Positions 29,000 to 40,342 of a stretch of 64,000 nucleotides of DNA are shown here, piece by piece. Origin of the DNA: Clytia hemisphaerica. Taxonomy: Eukaryota > Cnidaria > Hydrozoa > Leptothecata > Clytiidae. Under the pieces are notes generated by a model. That model did not search any database, had not been told where the DNA came from, and was given only the letters and a program-made list of their open reading frames with translations. How positions within the stretch are numbered: the stretch's first letter is position 1; each line of letters opens with the position of its first letter. The translations under genes were made by a program, and so were the position numbers. Location: the NCBI GenBank assembly GCA_902728285.1, contig CACVBU010001147.1, positions 128,443-192,442 of the forward strand. Reading direction: 5' to 3'.

Positions 29000-31084
29000 A
29001 GATTTTTAAATGTTGTTTTACAGTACATTTTTTTTAATAAAGAACTTGTAAAATTTTGCTGAGGCTCGGCTGTTCTTATTTTTTTGGCACCAGACCATAT
29101 TTTCTTACATTTTGTTAAACACACGCAACAACCTGCTATTCAGAACGAACTCGATTATTTTTTTCGGGACACCCTGTACAAGTACTTAGCTAATTTTTGC
29201 CGATTTCTCATGCTCTAGCTATGTCCGCAATGATGATATCATTGTTCACTCTCCTTATCTCGTTAAATGATTTTTCGTAGCTTTTTAATTGCATTTTTCA
29301 TTGAAAATTACTCATCAAATTCCCCAAAAAGATTTTCAAAAGAGAATTTTCCTGTGAGAATCAGAATCAGATTCTTCTATTTAATTGCCAATTGTATGTC
29401 GTTATGACGTTTCAAGTTGTGAGAAAGACGCAAAGAATGTTGACGGAAATTTTCAAACTTCAACCTCAAAAAACCACCTTTCCACCACCATGTACCTCCT
29501 GAAGATTTTAATACCACGGAGCCAAGTAGCCAAGACACTCAATTCATAGTCCGTGTAGAAAACCATGGTCTGGAAGCCTTTAGTTTTTTTTTCATTGTTT
29601 CTTACTTGAACTTGCGTTGAGAAATTAGTTTGTTTTGCTCACTTTTTGATCATGTGATTAAATCTTAAACCAACCCCAAGAGGAATACTTGGTAACGTGA
29701 TCAAAAACTGAGCAAATCGATTTTAATCTTTTAATATTAACGAATGAAAAAGCTAACAAAAAGAGTTAAAACAATAAGCTTCCAGACCACACAGTTTTAA
29801 AAGTCGTACAATAATTTCTTGCATACAGTATAAGAATTTGTAAACCAGAAACACATTAATATGGAATTACAACCGTTCCCAATTTCCAACCAATTTTCGT
29901 CAAATGTAAGTAAGACACAGGAAATGTCCACGCCTCCTCTACAAGAAGTGGAAGGAAACTCTTTTCAAGATGTACCACAAAAATGTTAATGACATGTGAC
30001 GTCATCTTTTCCGAATTTGATTTGCACAAAAATGGCAATTTTGTTTGTTGATATTTAGAGGTCTGTCCACACGGAACTATTAAGGAAGTCTCATCGTGTA
30101 AACAAGACTTTGTATAATCCTCTTCATCGATGTAAGAATGTAAACAAAAAAACGTTGACAGGTTTTGTTTACTTTTTTATTCAATGAAGAAATGTAAAAC
30201 TGCAAACATGTCAATGTCTAAAAAATGTAGTATCGGGAAAAATCGGGGAAGTTTTTAGCGGTTTTTTCGACTTAACTTTAGTTCATAACTTGTTGATGTT
30301 TGTTGACGATAAAACTTAAAATTTTTATTTATGAAAACAAGATTTAAAAGAGGGATAATTGGTCTTCATGAAAACGCTTATCCCTCTTGGGTCTGTTTAA
30401 GTGAGACGATATTATCGCCCGTAAATATTTAGCACAAGATGGAAATATAACATTCTACATTCTACGTGCGCTGGTTAAAATACCATTTAACAATTAAAGA
30501 CGCTACGGAAAGTAGTGACTATAATGCCTTGGATGGATGTTTTATTATTATTCTGGTATCATAGAACAAGCGTACTCAAATCGGTTCACACTTTCACTAG
30601 GCCGAATAGTGAAAATAAGAGGTGGAAATCTATAATTTTCGTCCGGTGATTGTAAAATCCCCTTCATTACGAGAAAAAAGCTATTATAGCAATATTGAAT
30701 TTCTCTGGGTTTCAATTCGAATTATAGTAATATTGTACAATCATCATCAAAATCTATTGAGAATTTGGCTTATTTCCTCGTTTTTCCAATTTAGAGTTCG
30801 CGGGCAGAAAGTGGCTAATTGATAAATTTAGTCAAGTATTTCAATTTGGGAGGATTTTGTAGACTTCCAAGCTATATTCTGAGCCCAATTGGACCATTCT
30901 TGAACTTTTTTATCCTTTAGATTCCAAGGTCCTAAGTCTTAAGTCTAGCGTTGAACTCAAAATTTCAGCCCCTCTGGTAAGTAAGTATCTATTTATCATT
31001 TAACACTACAAAAAAGGATACAACTACAAGTGATGATATGCACAAAAAATATATGGAAGGAGACCGCCTTATAGTCTAGCTAAT
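29000..31084. other. Intergenic spacer, no gene seen
   Basis: AT-rich DNA without a convincing open frame, RNA gene or intact element. The motif GGGACACCCTGTAC near 29165 resembles the ends of mariner-type elements, but no partner end was found. Confidence 0.5.
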
Positions 31085-31547
31085 CAAAAAGATGCGGGCC
31101 ACCTAAATCTACTGGGAAATTGACTTTGATTTCATCCCCACTCGAAAAGGGGGGGGGGCGTACGGGTTTGACGGTGTGACGGTATTAACCCTTTTTCTGT
31201 CGGTGTTTCGGTGTTTGAAGAAAAAAGTGACGGTATTTCGGTGTCAAACATGCCATGCGCGGTGACGAAAATAAGGATTTTACCAAATTTTGCTGTCGGT
31301 GTTGACGGTAATCCAAGAAATATGCGTCGGTATTTCGGTGTCTGCGACCCCCTACGCCCCCTTCCGAAAAGCAATGTCTAAAAATTGCACTCCAATGTCC
31401 AAAACCATCCCCACTGGATTTTTTAACTTTGGAACAATAGAATCTCTATCCCCATTTAGGTTTTCAATAGGAATTTTTATTCCCATCAAGGAAAAAAGTT
31501 CAGCCGGGGCTGTGTCCTGTGTGAGACAGGGTGTTATTTTCGTCGGA
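31085..31547. repeat. Dispersed repeat with a nested G/C-ended insertion
   Basis: Outer parts (31085-31140 and 31370-31547) are the reverse complement of the repeat at 2934-3170. They are interrupted by 31148-31364, which has GGGGGCGTA and TACGCCCCC ends, internal TTTCGGTGT repeats and CGAAAA on both sides. An element therefore inserted into an older repeat. Confidence 0.55.
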
Positions 31548-32740
31548 TAATCATCTTCACCCTAAACGCCGTCGAAATTCCGTTCAGACCTTTTAGTAGA
31601 TTATTAAAGATTCTTAATAGATTAAAAACTTTTTCCTTTGAATTTTGGAATTGTTATCACCCTATGATATATCTATTTCAAAAATTTCAACAACCTGATT
31701 CGAGACGGGCCAATTTTGTCGGACCTTTTTCCTCTCTATTATTAAACTCCGTACTATTTCATTCGAAACAATGGAACTAATAGGGAAATCGTATAAGGGA
31801 CAAGAACTGTTATTAGCCCCCTTTTTCTTTTCAATAATTCATTGATGAATTTAATCATATTGAGAAAAAAATACGGATTGTTTTGAATTTTGTGGAATTT
31901 CTTTCTTTTTTCTCGTTCCTTATCAATAATTCATTGACTGAATATTTGCTTCTTTATAACTTTTTGATGAATTTTCAAACAAAATGGGGCAACACTTTGC
32001 AACAGGGAACTGATAAATTTACTTCAAAGGTTGACAAATACATGCAAAAAATACTTCATTTTGTCTCAATGAAATACTAGCTGTACTCATAAAATTTTAA
32101 CGGCACGGCATTTTGCTCAAATAGGCGCCATGTTACCCCGATTTCCCGATTCTGGTGATGTGTAAGAGGTAAACAAATCCGTTGATTACCCGTTTCGAAG
32201 TTTTCACATATCGCACACCTTTTTCTGCTGGCTGTCGGTTGGAAATGCATTTGAATCTTTGTTGTGATGTTTTTCATAGATTTGAGAATGGTTTATTTAG
32301 TTCAGCCTGCATGAAAATTGGTTCTCCTTCTGTCTGAATGTTCGAAGGTAAAGTTTTGCTACAATATGTCACTTTTGGAGTGAGTTTATTTTGAATTAAA
32401 ACAGATTTGTAACAATAACAAATCTCTCCTTTTTTCACCAACAATTTTACAGTTTCTATCTGTCCATTCTTTCTTTAGTTTATAGTTGTGACTTTTTAAT
32501 TTATATGTAGTAGTAATTTTAAGAGTTGGTTTTGACTGAGAATTTTATGTTATGATACTTGCTGGGTGAGTCAATAAAAAAGAGAAACAAACAAAAAAGT
32601 TCATCAATCACTGTCTTGACTAGCTGGCAAATAAATATCAACTATGATTACTCTGTCTGCTTTACTATGATTCAAAGTTTTTCCATGAGTATCTTTAATG
32701 TAATTTTGTAATCTTTCACTCTGTCATACTTTGCTTTTTA
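31548..32740. other. Intergenic spacer, no gene seen
   Basis: No coding sequence or element boundaries could be identified. Short open frames at 31883-32080 and on the minus strand at 32077-32277 resemble no known protein. Confidence 0.5.
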
Positions 32741-33413
32741 GGGGCAGCGACATTCAACTTTTTAACGGCATTGGGCCGTTAAGGGGGGGGGAGGGGGTCG
32801 ACCATGTGCCGTTAAGGGAAGGTCGAAAATCTCTTTACAGTAGGGGTCAACTCACCACATATCAATTCTTTTCACTAGAAAATATCGATTTTTGAGACGT
32901 TTATTCCATACAAATGTTACTTTCCATATTTCTTTTCCTCCTTTTATCAACTAAGATCTGCTAAAGTCGCATACCTAAAGTATTCACTTCGCTATTTTTT
33001 AGAATAATTTTAACCAAGACAAACGACTAGATGTTTATGTCTCGTGTTCCATTTGTTTAGACAGTCCGCGCGGCCCTTGAATTCCGCAGACGGTCGGTCT
33101 TTTTTCTTTGAAATGCCGCTCTTTTCTTTTGATTATGATTACGGAGATAATTAATTCGCGCAACTTTCGGAAAAAAGTTTAAAAATTATCTCCGTTATTT
33201 TTAAAATGTAAACTGAGCAAAGCCGTAGCGATATTAAAGATGGCTGACGAAACAACGATGAAAGTGGAGGAGAAAATTTAGAGCTTCATCGATTTTTGAC
33301 AATTTTTTAACTTTAGAGAATTTGATGGCCGTTAACGTAGAGGGGGGGAGGGTGTCAGAACCATAACGGCCAAATGCCGTTAAAAAATTCGAAAGTCGAA
33401 TGTCAACGGCCCC
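32741..33413. mobile_element. Foldback-type element with GGGGC ends and AACGGCATT repeats
   Basis: Left GGGGCAGCGACATTCAACTT and TTTAACGGCATTGGGCCGTT mirror right AACGGCCAAATGCCGTTAAA and TCGAATGTCAACGGCCCC. G-rich runs lie inside each end. It is about 673 bp with no coding frame. Confidence 0.7.
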
Positions 33414-33424
33414 TTATCAGTTAT

Positions 33425-33930
33425 AGGGGCCACTCTTATTTTTCCAGAGATCGACTGGCGCTAAGGATGTTCAAATTTCCAGAAAACTATAACTTTCATA
33501 CTTATTTTTTTAGCAGCCTGCTCTCCATATTCAACATTTAACAAAACATTCTTACTTCAAATTTGTCTCTTTTTCACGGCATCGATAATAAACCGGTATA
33601 TAGTGATATATGCCAGAGACGCTCATTATGTTAAAAAAGTTTGGGGCTTTTCTTTTCCCGGGTCATAACAACTAATGCAGGTCTGGGAACCAATCTGTGT
33701 AAAAGTCATTACTGAAACAACCATTTGAAAAAACAAGCAAAATGTACCAAGCTGAAGGGGGAAGCAACTTCTCTGGCAGTGGAACATCATGCATACTTGA
33801 AGTGAGAAAGGAAAAAATGTTTTCATTTTTGGTATATGACGCGAAGGGTAGGTGGTAGGGGGTAGGTGTTTTTTTTATTAGCGTTAGAATGACTCAAAGC
33901 GTGGGAACAATGGATATGTGAGTGGCCCCT
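33425..33930. mobile_element. Short inverted-end element beside the previous one
   Basis: AGGGGCCACTC at the left and GAGTGGCCCCT at the right enclose about 506 bp without coding capacity. Only 11 bp between the ends match, so the call is tentative. Confidence 0.45.
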
Positions 33931-35489
33931 TAGGAGGGCAGCAGTTAGGAACATTTGGCGAGTTTCTGTACTTGGCCGCAATAAAAAAAATCATAACATT
34001 TCTCATTCAGTGAGGCTAGACAGTTAGTCACACTAGGAAATTAAGCTTGCAGAAAAAACAACATCAGTCATCTACAGGATACATTTCAACAACAAGGATG
34101 AGAGTTACCTGAATCAAGTTTGCAAGACAATATTAATTAAAACTTGAAAGTTGGAAACAAAATAAAACGTGCAGCAGCCAAAATCAACCAACCAAAATTT
34201 GTCATTCAGTCTGATTCAATTCCTGAGACAGCGCTTCGATTTTTAAGGCCTTGTTTATACGCTAAAGTAAAAACAATTCCGCGCATGTAAATGGTTCATT
34301 GTTTGAGGTCCGGCAAAATTTCCGGGAGATAGCCTATCCGGCGGTGCGCGGATCTAGGTGGGTTCCGTCTCCCCCGTAGATCTTTTTCTTGGGAAGTTGA
34401 TCTTCAAATCAGTTTTCCAGGTTGGCTTGGCTCAAATTTTTTCATCTATGGCTCAAATTTTAGGCAATTTCTCAAAGTTTTTGAAAATGTTCATTTCATT
34501 AAAAAAGCGCCGGGTTATTTTTTCATCAATCCCTTTAGAAGTTTTGCGGCGCATTTTTTTGCTTGAGAGTCAAGTAAGCGATATAGCGCTTTTGCTAGTG
34601 TGACTAACTGCTAGAACTTCGATTTTTGAGGATTACGATTTTACCAGCTTTTTAGCGATTTTTGCCTTGCTAACCCAAATCTCGCAACCTCTTTACCTTA
34701 AGGAAAGATCTGGAAAGATCGAAATTAGAGTTTTTTAGCGTTCCGAAAAAAAAGCATAGCAGAAATTTTTTCATCTTCACAGGATTGATTGTCAACAACA
34801 AAATACAACTTTTGGTCTTTGGGTTTGTTTCTGACGTTTTTCCTTCAAAGAATATTGATCACTTTCCTTTTCCCCTGGAGCGCTTGAGAAAAAAATGATT
34901 AGCTCGTATTCTTGCACGGGTGAATAAAAACGAGGTGGCGGTAATTTTGCACTGAGGGTGCTACTTAGTTTCCACCCTTTTTTGCACCCACAATAGAATG
35001 GTCCAAATACGGGGGTATTCCAAATGATAAACTATGTCGTTCTGTAAGTGTTTATTTTCTGAGAGATACAAATAGTGTATTGAATCTGATTGAATATTGT
35101 TAACTTATTTATTTAAGTATTTTTGAGCGCAAATTTAAATATATGGTTAAATAAAAAACAAATGATAGCAGTTCTGTTTTTTCCTCAAACCCCCAGGAAA
35201 AGTTTTTTTGCCGACTTAGCTATTTTAAAAATCTCTGAAAAGAATTCCCATAGGAATTCCGATACATAACCCGATTGGTTAATTTCGGAACGGCTTTCAA
35301 GAAAGTCATAATGGCAGATAATTTTAAAAGTTTCTGAGGAAATGTGTGTAATTTATTGATGTTGATTGCTTGTTGATTCTTTAAAGTAAAAAGATAACAG
35401 GTATAGCTTTTTCTAATCCTGGAATATGAGGTTCCAGCTACACTGTCATTAAAAAATGGGGTTTGTGTCTTTTCGCACTTTTTTTAGCC
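33931..35489. other. Intergenic spacer, no gene seen
   Basis: AT-rich, no recognisable gene. Positions 34533-34596 are duplicated at 36048-36112. Confidence 0.45.
34533..34596. repeat. Segment duplicated at 36048-36112
   Basis: TTTAGAAGTTTTGCGGCGCA and GAGTCAAGTAAGC followed by ATATAGCGCTTTTGC recur at 36048-36112 with few changes. The adjoining GCTAGTGTGACTAACTG also recurs. It marks a dispersed repeat or local duplication. Confidence 0.6.
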
Positions 35490-35771
35490 CAGACAGTTAC
35501 ATCAATATGCCAAAAACATTTTGTTCAACCACTTTCACTTCAAAATAGGCCACCATAGAATAAACTTCCCTTTATAGGATGAACCATATTCATGTGTACA
35601 CTTCATAACAGAGCCTATTTGAGATATTTTACTAACTAGCCCAGAGAAAAATTTCTTGTACACATGAATATGGTTCATCCTATATAAGGAAGTTCATTCT
35701 GTGATGGCCTCTCTTAGAGAGTGAGGATGGCTGAACAAAATGTTTTGGTCATATTGATGGAACTGCCAGAC
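35490..35771. repeat. Large inverted repeat (hairpin) with arms of about 110 bp
   Basis: The left arm 35490-35602 is closely complementary to the right arm 35655-35771. The inner arms share CATGAATATGGTTCATCCTA, and the outer arms share ACATTTTGTTCA and CATCAATATG. The loop is about 52 bp. It is probably a foldback transposon. Confidence 0.7.
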
Positions 35772-36047
35772 GATGTAGCAAACATAGTAAGTATAAGCAC
35801 ACTGTACTTTTAATTGGCTGAAATTTTTTTTGCGTCAGAAAAACTTTTTCAAACTTTTGGCGATGATTGACCAAACTGTTACAATGAAAATTATCCAGCG
35901 CATTTTTTATCTTCTTGCCTTCTTCATCTTCAATGACAGTTAGGGAAACCATGGAGAATCAAGCAAATTTTCTTCCCTGATTGTTAACTCGTTTAAAATG
36001 GTGGACAGAGTTGTGGAATTATAAAGACACCCACTGCTGAATTTCTC

Positions 36048-36112
36048 CCTTTAGAAGTTTTGCGGCGCATTTGTTTGCTTGCGAGTCAAGTAAACAATAT
36101 AGCGCTTTTGCA
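36048..36112. repeat. Second copy of the 34533 segment
   Basis: Same direction as the 34533 copy; GCTAGTGTGACTAACTG follows after a 29-bp insertion. Confidence 0.6.
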
Positions 36113-37735
36113 GTATTAATCTTTGATATGCATTTCAGCGGGATGCTAGTGTGACTAACTGTCACACTTCGTTGTGCGCTACGGTGGAATGTATGACGTA
36201 ACTCGCGCAGCAACTAACTCGCCTTCATATTGGGCGTTTTGGCATTAACACCCTCGAAGCAGCTGGCGCCTCTGTCTTTCCGCAACTCTTTCCACCATTT
36301 TAGTAGATGGCCTTAACAATAGATCCAAAAGGGCGCCATAATTTTGGAAGACAATTTGTTTTGGTCTCCGGCTTTGGGAAGTAGTAATGTTTTTGGTTGT
36401 TTACGATGGGAAATGGTAAGAAACTTAAGTTTACAAGTGTCATTTACTTTTTGCTGGCTTATAGAATGGCAGGATCCTGGATGGCTTCCCTTCACCCAGA
36501 AGTCTTTGACTTCGACATCAGTTCTCAATCAAATGGTTGATGATTTCTTTTGCCATCTCGGCAGGGAGATTGTAGAGCTGATTGTGATTGGGAGATGATA
36601 AAACCCCTGAGAGGACAGTTCATAGGGTGAACAACTAAATATTGCGTCCCAGAAAGCTTGCTTCTCAAGATTGAAGCAATTCGATTTCATTGGCAGACTT
36701 TCCGTAGAATTTTCACTATTGATTTTAGCTTCAATTGACCCTGAATCTCTCCTTTGACCTCATCAAGTCGTTTTTGTTGTTGTCCCTTTGTTTGTCTCCC
36801 GGATCACCATTTTGATCTTCTTAATTGCTCTTTGGCATCTTCCTTGAACATATTTCAATTGGCGTTATCACAACAATAACAGGTTTTATTTAATTCAGTA
36901 TGATGTTGTGTCCTAAAATTGGGGTTACTTTCTAAGTGTTGGGTAATTTTCATACAGTACTGTAATTTTCATTTCAACATCCCTCGTCTAATTCTGATCG
37001 ACCAATACTATTAGGTAATCCTGGCGCTAATATTATGTGACATTTTGGATTCATTATGTAATGTTTTTGCTACTTGTTTGGATCCATAGATACCCTAAAA
37101 CAACCTTGTATGATATTTCATGTAACACAAGAGTTTTTAATTACTTTATCTTTCAAGTCAATCAAAGTATCGGAAGACCTCCAAGAAGGTCTGATAAGAA
37201 AAGCCGAGATTCCAACTAAAAGCTTTTTGATAGACCAGATGGCATAATACATTTTCTGTAAGTATATGCATTGATTTTGCTCAGGGAAATTTATAATTTG
37301 GGAGACAGATTATAGTTGTTTTTAGAAGGTAAAAAAAGGAGGTTTGGCAAGGTTATTATTTTGCAATATGATATCCAAGTCAGGCCACAAGCTGTTTCCA
37401 CAATAATCTTTTATAATTAAAGAAGTGGGGGCATGAAAATTGGTCTGCAAGTATTTTTTTTATTTTTTATTTTGGTCTTTTTACACATTTTACATAAAAA
37501 ATTGCGACTTGATCAGACTCACAAGAGTGTCATGAGAAATTATGAGATTTAACCAAAGTTCAATCAGGAGAAGAGTAGTCTTGATAAATTTCTTGAAGAA
37601 ACTTGATAGTAGAATTTGATTAGAATAACATTTTAAACTTGCAGTTAGTTAAAATCTGTATACAGACCAAATGAATTGGCATCGTCTAAATTGATTTCAA
37701 ATTTACTAATGATATGATCTTATAGACGATATGCT
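36113..37735. other. Intergenic spacer, no gene seen
   Basis: Nothing supported. Short open frames lack coding features. Confidence 0.45.
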
Positions 37736-37861
37736 CTTTCCGAATTCTCCCCGAATGATTACTCCTGATGCATTGCGCAAAAAAATTCACGGACAATATT
37801 AACTTACTGAATTTTTTTGCGCAATGCATCATGGGTAATCATTCGGGAAGAATTCGGAAAG
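37736..37861. repeat. Near-perfect hairpin with arms of about 54 bp
   Basis: Left arm 37736-37789 and right arm 37807-37861 are complementary over TTGCGCAAAAAAATTCA and GAATTC-flanked ends, with a 17-bp loop. It is a compact foldback element or MITE, 1.2 kb before the talin B start. Confidence 0.75.
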
Positions 37862-39005
37862 CCTATATCCTCTATTGGTTAAACCCAAACAAAGGTTCTT
37901 TCAATCCTTTTTGATTTGGTCTAACTTCAGCACCCATTTTTGAAAAAATAATGTCCCATTTGCATAACCATGCATGTTTAGAAATCTGTTTACCTTATAG
38001 AAGACAAAAAAAAGTTTATATAGAGGTTTATAAATCTTCACTAAACCACTAAACCATACCTCAGAATTTTTTCAAAATTAGTTAGAAAAAAAGATTTAAC
38101 TTTAGACATTATCTCAGATTATCCAACTTTAAATGGTACTGATTTGAAGTACAATTAACTTTTTTTAATCACTATAAGAAAAGCCTGGTAGAGAATTTAT
38201 TTTTTGGCATAAGATATGCTGCTGGCCGAGTTTCTGGTCATTATTGTCATTAGAGAAGAATTGTTTTAGCATTTAGTTCTCCTTAGGGCAGTGTTCAATG
38301 AAAAGTGTTGAAAAATGTTCTGCTAATAGCTGTAATGATTTTTGTTTATAAATGATAAACTATGAGAAAATGATACCCCTAGTACAAAAGATAAATCAGC
38401 TTTTAAAAACCTTTTTTGTTATAGCAGGAAATAATGACTTCCATTGATTATGTCAGAATAATCACTGCAAATTGCTTTTCTGTTGTATTCTATAATAACT
38501 AACTGATGAATACAATAATCTGTCATGATATAGTATTTTATGTAAGAGTATCTGTACACTTTTATGATGTATGCTCTTTTAGACAGTATATAAACAGATG
38601 TAAGACAGTTTGAACTGTTGAAGGTTTTGCAATTAAACTTGAACCCATTGTCTGTGCTATTATTAATAGAAAACAGTTGTTAATCTATGACAATTCCTTG
38701 TAATAATACATGTCAGATAAATATCAAGAAAATAAGAAATAGGAGAAGCTTTCTCGTGTGAAAGAAATCTTTTTTGATCCACTATGTTATATCCAAATAG
38801 TTGTCTGCATTTTATTACAGTTGAGAAAGTGGTGAACCATCTCAAATTTCTAAAAATAAAGAAGTTTATTTACTTTTCGTGTATATTTGTTTTTGCTAAA
38901 GAGAATGAAAATAGTTTTCTCCTGTTTGAAGTTATGATTTTTAGTATAATGAACCATCCTTGGCTTTCTTGCATTAGAAAAAAAATTATGATATAAAAAC
39001 ACAAG
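37862..39005. other. Spacer immediately 5' of talin B
   Basis: It must contain or adjoin the talin B promoter and 5' UTR. It is AT-rich, with no TATA box, initiator or conserved motif that I can single out. Confidence 0.4.
38966..38977 (+). promoter_or_regulatory. Candidate splice acceptor just 5' of the talin B start
   Basis: A pyrimidine-rich stretch ending GCATTAG lies 28 bp upstream of ATG 39006, followed by A-rich sequence. It could accept a 5' UTR intron or, in lineages that use it, a trans-spliced leader. No TATA box or other promoter element can be supported upstream. Confidence 0.3.
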
Positions 39006-40342
39006 ATGTCGAAACTGGTTCTAAAAGTTAACTTAGAAAAGCTTGAAATCACAAAAACCTTTCAGGTAATGTTTATTGTCTTTTTTCTACTCTTTACTCT
39101 TTACATTTTAAGAGCTTTTTTCTTCTAATTTCTTATAAAACAAACCAATTGCACGTGCATGGCTGTGTTTTTTTTAAACGAAGACAACCACACATTTAAA
39201 ACTGTTTCACATAATGTATGATGTATCATGGTGTTTGCAAGCATTTCATATTTGTTAGTTAATACTCATTAATGTGAACTGAAATAATTTTGAAATATTT
39301 CAGCAAGAACCTTGATTTGTTTTTTTTTGTAGTTTGAACCATCAGCAACAGTAAAAGATGTGATTGATAAAGTTCATAAAAAAGTTCCTGAGTCGGTGGT
39401 CAAAGGAGGTATGTATTGATGGTCTCTAAACTTCCCAAAATTTCAAAGTTGGTAATAATACCAAGATCAAGAGTGATGCAATCTTTGGGATCATTCCTTA
39501 TATTTTGATTTAATTGTAGAAATAAGAGGTCTGTAGTTGGTAATTGTTAAATTGCTTTCCTAGTATGCTGTTAAAAGTATTATGTTATTTTATGTCTCAA
39601 ATATAAGCTTTTCTTTGTCCTTTTTGATTTCCCAGAGGACAATTTTGGAATCTTCTACTCTCCGAACAATGACCCAGCTAAAAGCACCTGGTTGGAGACA
39701 GACCGAACCTTGGGGTTCTATAACTTTACAAATGGAGAAGAAATGATCTACCGCAACAAGAATAGACTTCTAAAAGTCAAAATGTTGGATGGTTCTGTCA
39801 AAACAGTCATGGTCGATGACAGTAAAACTGTTGCTGTTGCTCTCCAAACAATTTGTGACAAAGTTGGTATGTATCAAAAAAAAATTTATAATGTGTCAAG
39901 ATTGAAGGTTTTGTTTTAAAAAGCTAGATTTTGAAATTACATTTTTTGTGTTGTTTGGTATTATCTTCAATTTTGAAATATGAATCTAGCTATTTCAACA
40001 AATTTTGGATCAAAAATATATATTTTGAAACAAGAGTAACTTTTAATTTCCCAAAAGGTCCTGAAAACTCACTCTTGTTGAAATAACGAGATCTTTAATA
40101 TAAAAACTTTCAAATATTACAAGTTTTTATTGCAATAGTGAGCAATATTCTTGAAAGTGAAAATTTTTATAATTGTGTATTGAACCTTCATTTATATCTG
40201 AATCATATTATTGACAGTGATCAGTAGCTCTAATAAAACTTTTCTGGCTTGTTGTTTAGCTATATCCAATGTTGACGAGTTTTCACTGCTTATTGAAGAG
40301 GAGGAAGCAAAGGATGGTGCCACTGGAACTCTTTCAAGAAGG
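39006..40342 (+). CDS. Talin B F0 and F1 subdomains
   Basis: Exons 39006-39065, 39333-39408, 39636-39866 and 40260-40342 (residues 1-150). It starts MSKLVLKVNLEKLEITKTFQ, the ubiquitin-like F0 fold that binds Rap1 in other talins. KVKMLDGSVKTVMVDDSKTV is the highly conserved start of F1, and DEFSLLIEEEEAKDGATGTL leads into the F1 loop. Junction phases are 0, 1, 1, 0. Confidence 0.93.

Noticed and set aside
29163-29180. Mariner-like end GGGACACCCTGTAC
   Set aside because: No partner inverted end or transposase fragment was found nearby.
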